From positions 1 through 64,000 of the forward strand of contig JARGFH010000003.1 in assembly GCA_029210695.1 (NCBI GenBank): a stretch of DNA of 64,000 nucleotides. Reading direction: 5' to 3'. Source of the stretch: Acidimicrobiia bacterium (GTDB taxonomy: Bacteria; Actinomycetota; Acidimicrobiia; Spongiisociales; JAHEDJ01). A program made the translations under genes and the position numbers. The notes below the pieces were generated by a model that saw only the letters and a list, made by a program, of their open reading frames with translations, made no database searches and was not told where the DNA came from. Of this stretch, positions 23,531 to 32,187 are shown piece after piece (the first letter of the stretch is position 1; each line of letters begins with the position of its first letter).

Positions 23531-23622
23531 GACGGGGGATGTTAGAGCGCCCGGTGTGAGCAGGGCCCGTCTAGAGGGTTGAGAACCGGTGCTTTGAGTC
23601 GCACCGGTAGGAAATGAGGGCA

Positions 23623-23628
23623 TATGAT
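23623..23628 (+). promoter_or_regulatory. -10 box of a leaderless promoter for the VOC gene
   Basis: TATGAT, 6 nt, then the ATG at 23635. This is one of the clearest boxes of this kind in the window and is why I prefer 23635 to the ATG at 23614. Confidence 0.55.
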
Positions 23629-23634
23629 CGAGCC

Positions 23635-24000
23635 ATGAGCGAAGAAGTACGCGTCACGGCGATCATGCACGACACAACCGACCTCGATCAGGCGGTCGAT
23701 TTCTGGACGGCAGTCCTCGGCATCGAGGTTCTCGAGCGAGCGGGCAACTTCGTGTATCTCGGGCGCCTCAGCGGCGAAGGCCCTCACCTCGCCTTTCAGC
23801 TCGTCCCGGAAGCCAAGGAGGTCAAGAACCGCCTTCATCTCGATATCCAGGTCCCCGATCGAGCTGATTTCGCAGCCAGGATCGAGGAGCTTGGAGGCCG
23901 GCGCCTCGGCGAACATCAGGAGGGCGAATTTCCCGCCTGGATTGTCATGGCCGATCCGCAGGGCAACGAGTTCTGCATATACGACGGGCGCTCTGCATAG
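23635..24000 (+). CDS. VOC-superfamily (glyoxalase-like) protein
   Basis: 121 residues with one vicinal-oxygen-chelate domain: VTAIMHDTTDLDQAVDFWT, LGIEVLERAGNFVYLGRL, then HLAFQLVPEAKEVKNRLHLD and VMADPQGNEFCIYD. The paired betaalphabetabetabeta modules and the ADPQGNEF end are typical. It could bind a small ligand or metal; the Glu of NEFC and the His of RLHLDI would be the metal ligands. Function unknown. It is transcribed alone. Confidence 0.82.
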   Translation: MSEEVRVTAIMHDTTDLDQAVDFWTAVLGIEVLERAGNFVYLGRLSGEGPHLAFQLVPEAKEVKNRLHLDIQVPDRADFAARIEELGGRRLGEHQEGEFPAWIVMADPQGNEFCIYDGRSA

Positions 24001-24172
24001 GGCTGGAACGGTGCGCCTCCAGGGCCACCTGGCCGGCGGAGGTGAGCGGTCCGGCCTTTGGCGTTGGGCGACCGGCCGGCGGTGGCCTGCCGTGCGAGTC
24101 CCGACGGTGCCGGCACTTACGCCTCTGACTCCCTGGTTCTGCCCTACCTGTTGATTTTCTTTGGCCAAACGC

Positions 24173-24201
24173 TTGGTTCAGAAGGGGCGGCTGGTCAGAC
24201 T
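24173..24201 (+). promoter_or_regulatory. promoter of the CapA lipoprotein gene
   Basis: TTGGTT (24173-24178), 17-nt spacer, CAGACT (24196-24201), then 6 nt to the ATG at 24208. Spacing is ideal, though the -10 box starts with C. Leaderless by position. The 150 nt upstream to the VOC stop show nothing else I can name. Confidence 0.4.
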
Positions 24202-24207
24202 GTTGTC

Positions 24208-25308
24208 ATGTCCCGATCGTTGATTGCCTTTGTCCTGCTGCTGGCAGGATGTGGTTCCGGTGTCGCGACGGTTGAAGTGCTCGTTCCACCAACCGCGCCG
24301 ACGACCACGACCGTTGTCGCCGATGTGCGGCCGTCCACCACGATCGGGGCACCTCCGCTCGCCACTGTCACCCTCGCATTCGGTGGGGATACGTCCTTCA
24401 CGCATGGACTGGCGAACGCCGACCCGTTTGCAGGCGTCGCCGGGTTGATAACGGAGGCTGATCTCTTCTGGATCAATCTCGAGACGGCCGTCGCCGAAGA
24501 AGGCGTTGGGACCACTCTCGACAAGGAGTACGTATTCATTTCACCACCGGTGACAGCCGAGCTACTGGCGGCGGCCGGCGTGGATGGTGTGGCACTGGCC
24601 AACAACCATGCGATGGACGCCGGGATCAACGGTCTCGCGCGGACGCTCGACTTGCTCGACGCGGCCGGGGTCGCCCATGCGGGAGCCGGCCTGAATCGAG
24701 CTGAGGCGTATGCCCCCGCGCTGGCGAGGGTCGGATCTGAGTCGGTAGCCGTCGTCTCGTTCTCCCGGGTGCTGCCCTCCGATTCCTGGACGGCGACCGA
24801 GAACCGGCCGGGCTTGGCATCTGCCTATCAACCGTTCGTCGACGAATCCGTCGCGACTGTTTCCAGGGCGGCGCAACTGGCAGACCTCGTCGTTGTGATG
24901 GTGCACTGGGGCATAGAGCGCTCAGAATGCCCCGAGGCGTACCAGCGGGAACTGGCCGTGCAGTGGGCGGGTGCCGGTGCCGATCTCATCATCGGAAGCC
25001 ATCCTCACGTTCTACAGGGCGTTGAACGCATCGCCGAAACCTGGGTGGTCTACTCGACCGGCAATCTCGCCTTTCCGTCGGCCTATTCGGAAGACACTAC
25101 GCAGACGGCCCTATTTTGGTTCACGACCACGGATGACGGTACCGAGTTGCACGCCACACCCGTGCGGATCGTCGAAGGGCGGCCGAAGATCGCCTCGGAC
25201 GCCGATCGAGCGACAATCCTCGGCACGCTGAATGGCCGTTCGATCAATGTGGTGTTCGATTCGGCAGGGAGGGCAACGGTCGCCGGCGGCGACTCAGTCT
25301 GTCGCTGA
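24208..25308 (+). CDS. CapA-family lipoprotein (PGA_cap domain)
   Basis: 366 residues. Signal with lipobox LLAGC (lipid-modified Cys15), a Thr-rich linker (PPTAPTTTTVV), then a CapA/PGA_cap metallophosphoesterase-like domain from about residue 60: TLAFGGDTSFTHGL, WINLETAVAE, ALANNHAMDAG, VMVHWGIE and GSHPHVLQGVERI. CapA proteins take part in poly-gamma-glutamate capsule synthesis, but stand-alone actinobacterial copies have unknown roles; capBC are absent. A TTGGTT-N17-CAGACT promoter ends 6 nt before the ATG. The end overlaps the convergent amidohydrolase gene by 15 nt. Confidence 0.87.
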   Translation: MSRSLIAFVLLLAGCGSGVATVEVLVPPTAPTTTTVVADVRPSTTIGAPPLATVTLAFGGDTSFTHGLANADPFAGVAGLITEADLFWINLETAVAEEGVGTTLDKEYVFISPPVTAELLAAAGVDGVALANNHAMDAGINGLARTLDLLDAAGVAHAGAGLNRAEAYAPALARVGSESVAVVSFSRVLPSDSWTATENRPGLASAYQPFVDESVATVSRAAQLADLVVVMVHWGIERSECPEAYQRELAVQWAGAGADLIIGSHPHVLQGVERIAETWVVYSTGNLAFPSAYSEDTTQTALFWFTTTDDGTELHATPVRIVEGRPKIASDADRATILGTLNGRSINVVFDSAGRATVAGGDSVCR

Positions 25309-26874
25309 CTTCGCTTCCCAAACGACCGGGCTGGCCGGCCACGCAATCGGTTCCCCTTCGATCCAGGTCGCCAGAACCTTTGTTTCCCGTAGCCGGTCGG
25401 GGTCAACCTCCACCGGATTGCGATCGACGATGGTCAGATCACAAGGTTCACCCACTTCGAGCCGTGGTGAGCCGGTGGCCCTCGCCGCACCGGTGGTGAA
25501 CAGAGCCAGGGACTCAGTGGCGGTGAGGCGTTCGGCAGGAGTCAGCCCTGCTCGGTCCCGGGCAGCTGCCATTCCCCACCATGGAGACGGAGGCTCCACA
25601 GGGCAGTCGGAACTCCCGGCCAGGGGCACACCCTCCTTCAGGAGCGACCGGAATGCATAGGTGCGGTCGAGCCGCTCTTTCCCGACCCGGCTCTCCAGCC
25701 ATCCTGCTTCCGACATGAGGAAGGACGGCTGAACAACTGCCGTTGCTCCGAGTTCGGCCATGCGTTCGACGTCCCGCTCCGTGATGACGGAGACATGCTC
25801 GATGCGCAAGTCTTCCGGATCGGCTCCGCTCTCCAGCAAGCGTTCGTACATGTCGAGCACGGCCGCGTTGGCCCGGTCGCCGATGGCATGCACGGCGACC
25901 CGGCCATCCAACTCGAGGGCCGCCCGCGCCATTTGCTCGGTGCCGGCGTCTATCCGGATGGTCCCGGTGGTGTCGTGATCGGCGAATGGTTCGTACATCG
26001 CCGCCGTATGCCCCCCGAAGCTTCCGTCTGCGAACTGCTTCACGCCCAGAAACCGAACCCAGGGCCCGGCATTGGAGAGCCGTCCGGCTGCCGATTCCAG
26101 GGCTTGCGGATCGTCCGTGATGGCAAGCACCGACATTCGCAGCGGCAGATCCGGGCCGACTTCGGTCACGAGATCGAGTTCGTTGCCGACCCCGCACCAC
26201 AAGTCCCCGCTCAGGTCGATGATCGCCCCGAGCGACGTCAGCCCCAGCGAAGCAAGCCCGTACATGGCCGTCAGGAACTCGTCGGGGGTGAGATTGCCGG
26301 TGCGCCCACCAACCGGACCGGCTGCCAGGGCAATAGCCGTCTCGCGCAGGACTCCGGTCGGGATTCCGTCGGCGTCCCGATCGATGATCCCCCCGATTGG
26401 GGTGGGGCTGGTCGCGGTAACTCCGGCCAATTCGAGTGCGGCAGTGTTGGCAACGGCCACATGACCGCAATAGCGGTAGAGCAGCACCGGCCGGTCCCCG
26501 ACCACTGCATCGAGGTCGGTTCGAGTTGGGAAGCGCCCAATCGCCTGATCATCGAACCGGGTGCCGACCAGTGCGCGGCCCGGCTCGAGTTGTGACGCCG
26601 CCTCACCGACCATGGCGATGAGATCCGCAATGCTGCCGGCGTCGTCGAGGTTCAACCTCATCAGGGCCGTCGTATAACCCAAGGGGTGGAAATGGGCATC
26701 GACTAGGCCCGGGGTGATCACTCCTCCGGAGTAGCGCTCCTCGACGAGGCCCGATGCTCGTAGGTCCTCCGCCCACCCGATTGCCTCAATCCGGCCGTCC
26801 CGTACCAACACGGCGTTGCCGCCCGCTCCATCCGGAGTAACGATTGATTCGGCGATGATCAGGCGTCGTCGCAT
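25294..26874 (-). CDS. YtcJ-like metal-dependent amidohydrolase
   Basis: 526 residues of the amidohydrolase superfamily, YtcJ/AepA subgroup. The N-terminal composite barrel leads to the metal motif VDAHFHPLGY; later come GVKQFADGSFGGHTAAM, VAVHAIGDRAN, IEHVSVI and the Asp of LAGSSDCPVEPPSPW. These fit a TIM-barrel hydrolase with one or two metals in the cytosol; substrates of this group are mostly unknown. The ATG at 26874 is used; a 37-residue extension upstream does not resemble the family. It lies 28 nt downstream of the inositol monophosphatase gene and probably shares its message. Confidence 0.87.
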   Translation of the reverse strand: MRRRLIIAESIVTPDGAGGNAVLVRDGRIEAIGWAEDLRASGLVEERYSGGVITPGLVDAHFHPLGYTTALMRLNLDDAGSIADLIAMVGEAASQLEPGRALVGTRFDDQAIGRFPTRTDLDAVVGDRPVLLYRYCGHVAVANTAALELAGVTATSPTPIGGIIDRDADGIPTGVLRETAIALAAGPVGGRTGNLTPDEFLTAMYGLASLGLTSLGAIIDLSGDLWCGVGNELDLVTEVGPDLPLRMSVLAITDDPQALESAAGRLSNAGPWVRFLGVKQFADGSFGGHTAAMYEPFADHDTTGTIRIDAGTEQMARAALELDGRVAVHAIGDRANAAVLDMYERLLESGADPEDLRIEHVSVITERDVERMAELGATAVVQPSFLMSEAGWLESRVGKERLDRTYAFRSLLKEGVPLAGSSDCPVEPPSPWWGMAAARDRAGLTPAERLTATESLALFTTGAARATGSPRLEVGEPCDLTIVDRNPVEVDPDRLRETKVLATWIEGEPIAWPASPVVWEAKSATD

Positions 26875-26902
26875 CGAGCCGCCCGTTGGTTGGTTGTTGC
26901 CA

Positions 26903-27703
26903 TCAAGACGAAAGTACCCGCTTGATGGACGGTTCGAGCATTGTCTGGAGAGCGCGGTGGATGCCACCATTGGTGGCCAGGACAAAGCGATCGTCTACCC
27001 GGGAGGCGTCACCAGTTTCATTGGTGACCCGGCCGCCCGCTTCGGATACGAGGAGGATTCCGGCTGCCACATCCCAGGGCTTGAGGCCGAACTCCCAATA
27101 TCCGTCCAGACGTCCTGCCGCCACCCAGGCAAAGTCGAGGGATGCAGTCCCGAACCGCCGCACACCTCGCGCAACGCGTAATGCATCTGTCACCGGCGCC
27201 GTGTATAGGTCGGCGCGTTCCTGCCGGTCGTAGGGGAACCCGGTAACCAGCACACTCGAGCCGAGATCGGTGCGACCCGTGACCCTGATCGGCTTCCCAT
27301 TCAGGAGAGCGCCTTGTCCCCGGTCGGCCGCGAAGACGTCGTCACGCATAACGTCGACGACCACGCCCACCAATGGCTCCGCCCCGTCCCACAGACCGAC
27401 CGAGACTCCGACGTGTGGAACCCCTGCAACGAAGTTGACCGTTCCATCGAGCGGGTCGATGATCCACCTGCGTCCAGCCCCACCCGTCTTTCCACCGCTC
27501 TCCTCCGCCAGCACTCCGTCGTCCGGGCGGTGGGCATGGATGACCGTCAGAATGGCGTGTTCGGACTGGCGATCGGTCTCCGTCACCGGATCGACCGCGC
27601 CCTTCATCTCCGGGGGAATGGAGGCACCGAAACCATCGCGAACCACCTCCGCGCCGGACAACGCCGCCTGCACTGCAACGTCGAGATCTGAAGTAGATGT
27701 CAT
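26903..27703 (-). CDS. inositol-1-monophosphatase-family phosphatase
   Basis: Mg-dependent sugar-phosphate phosphatase of 266 residues. Metal and catalytic motifs: LAEESGG, IDPLDGTVNFVAGVPH and, near the end, KPWDVAAGILLVSEAGG. The family acts on inositol phosphate, fructose-1,6-bisphosphate or PAP; an inositol role would suit actinobacteria, which make inositol lipids and mycothiol. The ATG at 27703 has a TAGCCT box 7 nt upstream, so it is probably leaderless. It is divergent from the Lnt-like gene. Confidence 0.9.
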   Translation of the reverse strand: MTSTSDLDVAVQAALSGAEVVRDGFGASIPPEMKGAVDPVTETDRQSEHAILTVIHAHRPDDGVLAEESGGKTGGAGRRWIIDPLDGTVNFVAGVPHVGVSVGLWDGAEPLVGVVVDVMRDDVFAADRGQGALLNGKPIRVTGRTDLGSSVLVTGFPYDRQERADLYTAPVTDALRVARGVRRFGTASLDFAWVAAGRLDGYWEFGLKPWDVAAGILLVSEAGGRVTNETGDASRVDDRFVLATNGGIHRALQTMLEPSIKRVLSS

Positions 27704-27710
27704 ACCGCAG

Positions 27711-27766
27711 AGGCTAGGCCAAAGGAACCCATGAATAGTGGCCTGAGGCGGACGGTGCCATACAAT
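27711..27766. promoter_or_regulatory. divergent promoters of the IMPase and Lnt-like genes
   Basis: Minus strand: TAGCCT (27716-27711), 7 nt, ATG. Plus strand: TACAAT (27761-27766), 8 nt, ATG at 27775. Neither start has a Shine-Dalgarno. Confidence 0.45.
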
Positions 27767-27774
27767 CGAGCGCC

Positions 27775-29250
27775 ATGGTGTCGTTCGTAGTTGCGCTTCT
27801 GGCGGCCCTCGTGGCCGTGCTTGCCTTTCCTCCTTTCGGCCTCGGGTTCCTCGCCCTGCCGGCGGCGGTCCTGTTGCTGTGGGCCCTGCGCAGGGCTCCT
27901 TCCGCGCTGGTGGCAGCATTGTCGGCCGCCGGCTACGGCATCGCTTTCTTTGGCTTCCTCATGTGGTGGATCAGCAGAACTGAGCCGATTGCACTCCTCG
28001 CCCTCGTCGTCACCGAGTCCCTGTTTCTGACCGGAATGGGTTGGTTCGTCTACCGGCAGCGTCGACTCCCTTTGTGGTCATGGACCGCGGCTATCGCGGG
28101 TGGATGGGCGCTGATGGAGATTCTGCGCGGATGGATGCCGGTCGGCGGCCTTCAATGGGGCGGTCTCGGCTACGCGCTGGCCCCCTACGCACCGGCGCGC
28201 GGGGCCGCGGCGTTGATCGGCGCCTCCGGATGGTCGGTCGTCATCGTGATGACGGCGGCCGTCGCCGTCGGTATCTTCGAGGGGCGGGCTCGCCGCGTCT
28301 GGATGCTTCCACCCCTCAGTCTTTGGGTCGTGCTCCTGAGCGCCGGGGCGTTGTGGCCGGCGGTTGCCGATGGGCCGTCGCTGCGGGTGACCGTGGTGCA
28401 GGGGAGCACGCCGTGCGTCGAGCATTGTGCAGGCGATCGTCTGGCGATTTACGAGAACCATCTGCGACTCACGCAGACCTTGCCTGCCGGGTCGGCCGAT
28501 CTCGTCGTGTGGGGGGAGAGCGCAACGGGATACGCAACCGACCCCTTGCTGGAGCCGACCGTTGGGGCTTCGATCGCAGACGAAGCCACCCGCATTGGAG
28601 CGTACTTCCTGGTTGGTGGCGATCGTCCGATTGGAGACGATCACTTCGTCAACGCCAACATGTTGTTCGACGCGACCGGGGCCTACCTCGGTGAGTACAA
28701 CAAACGGCAGCCCGTCCCATTCGGTGAGTATGTTCCTTGGCGTAGTGTCTTTGGATTGATACCCGCCACCGATCGGGTCCCACGCGACATGTTGCGGGGG
28801 ACGGGTCCCGTTGTATTCGACCTCGGCCCCGGTTCCATCGGATCAGTGATCTCCTTCGAGGGTTCGTTCGCCCGGCATACCCGGGAGCACGTCCGGGACG
28901 GCGCCCGGTTGATGGTGGTGACAACCAACGAACGCAGCTACGGGCTAGGACCGGCGGCCGATCAACTGATCGACATGACGAGAATGCACGCGGCCGAGAA
29001 CGGTATCGATCTCGTCCAGGCGGCCATCACCGGGAAGTCGGCCATTATCACCGGTGGGGGGGAGATCACTGCAGTCACCCCCCTCTATGAGGAGGCGGTC
29101 ATCAGTGAAACCGTGCGATTCCGATCGTCCGGAAGAACGTTGGTCAATTTGTGGGGAGACTGGGTCTCGATCCTGGCGGTGGCGGCCCTGGTGGTCTCCC
29201 TCGTATGGTCGAGGCTAGAGCCGAATCGGAATGAGCGGAGGGCCACATAG
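27775..29250 (+). CDS. lnt: apolipoprotein N-acyltransferase-like protein, catalytic Cys replaced by Ser
   Basis: Lnt adds the third acyl chain to lipoproteins at the outer face of the cytoplasmic membrane. 491 residues: about seven transmembrane helices (1-215 plus one at 460-480) around a nitrilase domain (about 220-450). The catalytic Glu248 (VVWGESATGY) and Lys310 (EYNKRQPVPFGEY) are present and correctly spaced, but the position of the nucleophilic Cys is Ser360 (GSVISFEGSFARH). So it may be a Ser variant, a non-acylating paralogue or a different nitrilase-fold transferase. No lgt or lspA is nearby. The stop codon lies in the loop of a strong hairpin. Confidence 0.8.
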   Translation: MVSFVVALLAALVAVLAFPPFGLGFLALPAAVLLLWALRRAPSALVAALSAAGYGIAFFGFLMWWISRTEPIALLALVVTESLFLTGMGWFVYRQRRLPLWSWTAAIAGGWALMEILRGWMPVGGLQWGGLGYALAPYAPARGAAALIGASGWSVVIVMTAAVAVGIFEGRARRVWMLPPLSLWVVLLSAGALWPAVADGPSLRVTVVQGSTPCVEHCAGDRLAIYENHLRLTQTLPAGSADLVVWGESATGYATDPLLEPTVGASIADEATRIGAYFLVGGDRPIGDDHFVNANMLFDATGAYLGEYNKRQPVPFGEYVPWRSVFGLIPATDRVPRDMLRGTGPVVFDLGPGSIGSVISFEGSFARHTREHVRDGARLMVVTTNERSYGLGPAADQLIDMTRMHAAENGIDLVQAAITGKSAIITGGGEITAVTPLYEEAVISETVRFRSSGRTLVNLWGDWVSILAVAALVVSLVWSRLEPNRNERRAT

Positions 29251-29292
29251 TGTGGCCCTCCGCCAGCCGGCTCTGAGAACCCTGAGGTTCTC
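29236..29292 (+). terminator. two tandem hairpins at the end of the Lnt-like gene
   Basis: Hairpin A: CGGAGGGCCACA (29236-29247) and TGTGGCCCTCCG (29251-29262), 12 bp, with the TAG stop codon as its 3-nt loop. Hairpin B: GAGAACC (29275-29281) and GGTTCTC (29286-29292). The next gene is convergent. The remaining 120 nt hold no feature I can name. Confidence 0.65.
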
Positions 29293-29412
29293 GCCAGGGA
29301 CAAGCCGGCGGCAAGTAAGTTCTACCGTCTGCAACTATCTGCCGTCCACTTCCTCGCGGACCTTTGACCGGCTTCACAACTGACTAGTTACCGGTCGATC
29401 CCTTTCGATGGA

Positions 29413-30699
29413 TCAGTTACCGGGACCGCCTTCGTACGCGGCGAGAGCGCCATCGATCACGTCGATGGCCGCGTCGAGTTCATCCAGGGTGGCAGTCAGA
29501 GGCGGAATGAACCGGATGATGTTGCCGTCCGGCCCGCAGGGGATCACGATCAACTCGTGGGCGACGCCGTAGGAGGCGATGAAGTCCATCGCCCCGGGAT
29601 CAGGCGTGCGTGTTGCCCGGTCGCTCACCAACTCAACGCCGATCATCAACCCCAGCCCACGCACGTCGCCGATCGTGTCGTGGCGAGCTCTGAGGTCGTC
29701 GAAGCGTTCGAAGGCTCGTTTGGAGAGGTCACGGGCATGCGGCAGGAGCGGCTCCATCACGTCGATCACCTTGGCGGCCGCCGCGCAGGCGACGGGGTTG
29801 CCACCGAAGGTCGTGCCGTGAGCACCGACCGGCCATTTGTCGATGATCTCGGAGGCGGCGCCGTATGAGCTCAACGGCAGTCCGTTAGCGATTCCTTTTC
29901 CCATCACGAGTACGTCTGGTCGGATCCCGTAGTGGTCGGCGGCGAACCAGTTGGCGGTGCGACCGAAACCGGTCTGGACTTCATCGAAGACCAGCATGAT
30001 TCCGTGCTCGTCCGCCAGGTCCCTCACAGCTTGGAGGAACCGTTGCGGGGCGGGGTAGTAACCACCTTCTCCCTGGACCGGTTCAATCAGGAAGGCGGCA
30101 ATGTTGTGCGGCATGACCTCGTGCTTGAACTTCTTGGCGAGTTCATCGAGGGCAAGGTCGGTCGCTTCATCCTCCGTCATTCCCCACCGGTACGGGTGCG
30201 GAAAAGCAGTTACGAAGACCGAGCCGAGAATCGGATGGTAATTCTCGCGGTACTTCGCATTGGAGGTCGTATAGGCAACCGATCCCATCGTGCGGCCGTG
30301 GAAGGCACCCCGGAAGGCGATGACACCTTGCCGTTTCGTGGAGTAGCGAGCCAGCTTGACCCCCGCTTCGACCGCTTCGGCACCCGAGTTGGCAAAGCCG
30401 AATTTCTCGATTCCCCCTGGCGTGATTCGCCGGAGGCGTTCCGCCAGCTCGACTATGGAGTCGTATCGGAACACGCATCCAGCATGGGCGAGTTTGTCGA
30501 GTTGTGCCTTGGCCGCGGCGATCACCTCGGGATGGTTGTGACCGAGATTGGCTACCGCCGTCCCACAGGCGAAGTCGGCCCACCGGTTGCCGTCGGCGTC
30601 ATACACCCACGGTCCCTCGGCATGGTCGGCGTGGATGTCGGTGTCGAAAGCCAGCATGGGAGCGACTGAGCTCTCATGCCGGCGGAGGAGGTCGCCCAT
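29413..30699 (-). CDS. class-III PLP-dependent aminotransferase
   Basis: 428 residues. Class-III aminotransferases use an omega- or alpha-amine donor with PLP; 4-aminobutyrate, acetylornithine and diaminobutyrate enzymes belong here. The PLP lysine is Lys268 in VLVMGKGIANGLPLSS; cofactor motifs FANSGAEAVEAGVKLAR, FRGAFHGRTMGSVAYT and LVFDEVQTGFGR (Asp) are intact. It looks most like GabT/acetylornithine-type enzymes, but no pathway neighbour decides the substrate. The ATG at 30699 has a good GGAGCC-type site. It is divergent from the SH3 protein gene. Confidence 0.88.
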   Translation of the reverse strand: MGDLLRRHESSVAPMLAFDTDIHADHAEGPWVYDADGNRWADFACGTAVANLGHNHPEVIAAAKAQLDKLAHAGCVFRYDSIVELAERLRRITPGGIEKFGFANSGAEAVEAGVKLARYSTKRQGVIAFRGAFHGRTMGSVAYTTSNAKYRENYHPILGSVFVTAFPHPYRWGMTEDEATDLALDELAKKFKHEVMPHNIAAFLIEPVQGEGGYYPAPQRFLQAVRDLADEHGIMLVFDEVQTGFGRTANWFAADHYGIRPDVLVMGKGIANGLPLSSYGAASEIIDKWPVGAHGTTFGGNPVACAAAAKVIDVMEPLLPHARDLSKRAFERFDDLRARHDTIGDVRGLGLMIGVELVSDRATRTPDPGAMDFIASYGVAHELIVIPCGPDGNIIRFIPPLTATLDELDAAIDVIDGALAAYEGGPGN

Positions 30700-30848
30700 T
30701 TGGTGGCTCCTTTCGGTCGAGTAACCGGATGCGGCAGTACAAGGTCCGGTCAACGGGACTCGCACAACGGGCGGGAACGGTCCGCCGTCCTCCCATTCTG
30801 GCACAGCAGCCTTCCGCCCGATCTGTGGCGAGCGGTGATACTGGTGGG

Positions 30849-31190
30849 ATGCAACGATTGATCGTCACCGAGGCCTGGACCTCCACCTACGACGACCCGA
30901 TCGTGGTGGCACCCGGCGAACACGTGTCCGTCGGCCGGCGCGATGTCGCCTGGCCGGGATTCGTGTGGTGTATCGGCAGCGGAGGTGAGGAGGGCTGGGT
31001 GCCTGAGGAAGCCTTGATGTTCGAGGGAGACTCCAGTGCGATTGTGGCCCGGTCCTACGACGCGCAAGAGTTGACGGTGAGGGTGGGCGACTCGGTCCGA
31101 GCAACCGAGTCAATAGCCGGGTGGACCTGGTGTGAGGGTGATGACGGCCGGGCCGGGTGGGTTCCTGATAGGTGCTTGAGAGGCGGGTAA
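30849..31190 (+). CDS. small protein with two SH3-like repeats
   Basis: 113 residues made of two similar SH3-like modules, residues about 1-55 ending GGEEGWVPEEALMF and 60-112 ending DGRAGWVPDRCL. The repeated GxxGWVPxxxL marks variant SH3 domains. No signal peptide, so probably cytosolic. The role is unknown; such proteins may bind peptides. The ATG at 30849 has GGTGGG just upstream. The much longer in-frame reading from 30504 overlaps the opposite aminotransferase gene and is not believed. Confidence 0.65.
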   Translation: MQRLIVTEAWTSTYDDPIVVAPGEHVSVGRRDVAWPGFVWCIGSGGEEGWVPEEALMFEGDSSAIVARSYDAQELTVRVGDSVRATESIAGWTWCEGDDGRAGWVPDRCLRGG

Positions 31191-31375
31191 ATCCCGGGAC
31201 CCCCGCCGGTCGGGAAGCCGCTGGAGTGTTCTGGTCTATTGCAGACATACCGCTTACGTTCGCCTTAGCGGCAGCACCGCGGGCAATCTGAATCCTGCGA
31301 AGTCGTTTGAGATGGGCCATGTGTACACCGGGTCGGGTGTACGATCGGAGTGTGGCGAGACGGCCGGAACAACCT

Positions 31376-31588
31376 ATGCCCGATGATCTCCTGGTGGAAC
31401 TCGATCAGCGGGGATTACTCGATTCCTATCGAGCGCGGCCCTTCTACCAGCGCAACGATTATCTCGCCTGGATAGGACGCGCCAAGCGGCCTGAGACTCG
31501 CCACAAGCGAATTGACCAGATGCTTGACGAACTCGATGCGGGCGGTTCGTACATGGGGATGGAGCATCCGCCCAGCCGGAAGAGCTGA
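31376..31588 (+). CDS. YdeI/OmpD-associated-like small protein
   Basis: About 70 residues: RPFYQRNDYLAWIGRAKRPE followed by TRHKRIDQMLDELDAGGSYMGM, the C-terminal hallmark of the YdeI/OmpD-associated family, whose function is unclear (YdeI is linked to peptide resistance in enterobacteria). The usual N-terminal domain is missing, a form common in actinobacteria. The start is uncertain: ATG 31376, or GTG 31352 which follows GGAG by only 1 nt. An inverted repeat GTACACC/GGTGTAC (31323-31329, 31336-31342) lies upstream. Confidence 0.65.
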   Translation: MPDDLLVELDQRGLLDSYRARPFYQRNDYLAWIGRAKRPETRHKRIDQMLDELDAGGSYMGMEHPPSRKS

Positions 31589-31680
31589 GGCAGAAGTTCC
31601 CCGACCACAACTCCTGCGTCTCATGCATAAACCAACGACGGGTGGCTGTTCGAGGACCGGGAGTTGCGAACCGGGGGTGG

Positions 31681-32187
31681 TCAGGACGTGAACCCCGGCA
31701 GTCCTTCCGGCAGCTCGATGAGCACGGCGTGACCCTTGGCCGTGACCGTCCCACCGACCGACAACTCGGTGTCCACGACGACCTTGCGACCTTTGGATTC
31801 CACTTCAGCTCCGACGAGGTGCATTGGACCCAGGGGGGTAGGAGCCAGGTAGTCAACACCGAGGTGCGCCGTGACGAACCGCGGCGATGCCTCGTCACCC
31901 ACCTGCCGGCCTGCTGTCCGCATCGCGAAAATGGCGGCGGATCCAGTTGAGTGACAGTCGATGATCGAGGCGATCAACCCCCCATAGGCGATCCCGGGAA
32001 CCGCGGTGTGATATGGCTCCGGGGTGTAGTCGGTCACAGTGTGATCGCCATCGAGACGGGTCTTGATCTTGTGGCCGGCGTCGTTGAGTTTCCCGCACCC
32101 GTAGCAGTGGGCGACGTCGTCCGGATAGAAGTCCTGTATGGCCTGAGCCACATCGAACCGGGCCGCCCCAGCCGGAGATTCGCTCAC
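31681..32187 (-). CDS. PaaI-type hotdog thioesterase
   Basis: 168 residues with a hotdog fold: GIAYGGLIASIIDCHSTGSA (the HGG-like motif is YGG here, with the catalytic Asp in IDCH) and LGVDYLAPTPLGP. An N-terminal CYGCGKLNDAG pair of Cys may bind a metal and is typical of one PaaI-like group. It probably hydrolyses an acyl-CoA in the cytosol. The GTG at 32187 overlaps the preceding lipoprotein stop by 4 nt (GTGA), which decides the start; GTG 32196 is possible. Confidence 0.78.
   Translation of the reverse strand: MSESPAGAARFDVAQAIQDFYPDDVAHCYGCGKLNDAGHKIKTRLDGDHTVTDYTPEPYHTAVPGIAYGGLIASIIDCHSTGSAAIFAMRTAGRQVGDEASPRFVTAHLGVDYLAPTPLGPMHLVGAEVESKGRKVVVDTELSVGGTVTAKGHAVLIELPEGLPGFTS

Noticed and set aside
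24001-24207. Riboswitch before the CapA lipoprotein gene
   Set aside because: I find no known riboswitch core, and a well-spaced promoter ends 6 nt before the ATG, which leaves no leader to hold one.
29380-29425. Direct repeat AGTTACCGG near the aminotransferase stop as a transposon footprint
   Set aside because: Only 9 bp, with unlike flanks, so chance is enough to explain it.
30504-30848. Extended N terminus for the SH3-like protein
   Set aside because: It is antisense to the aminotransferase gene and low in complexity; the ATG at 30849 gives a clean two-module protein.
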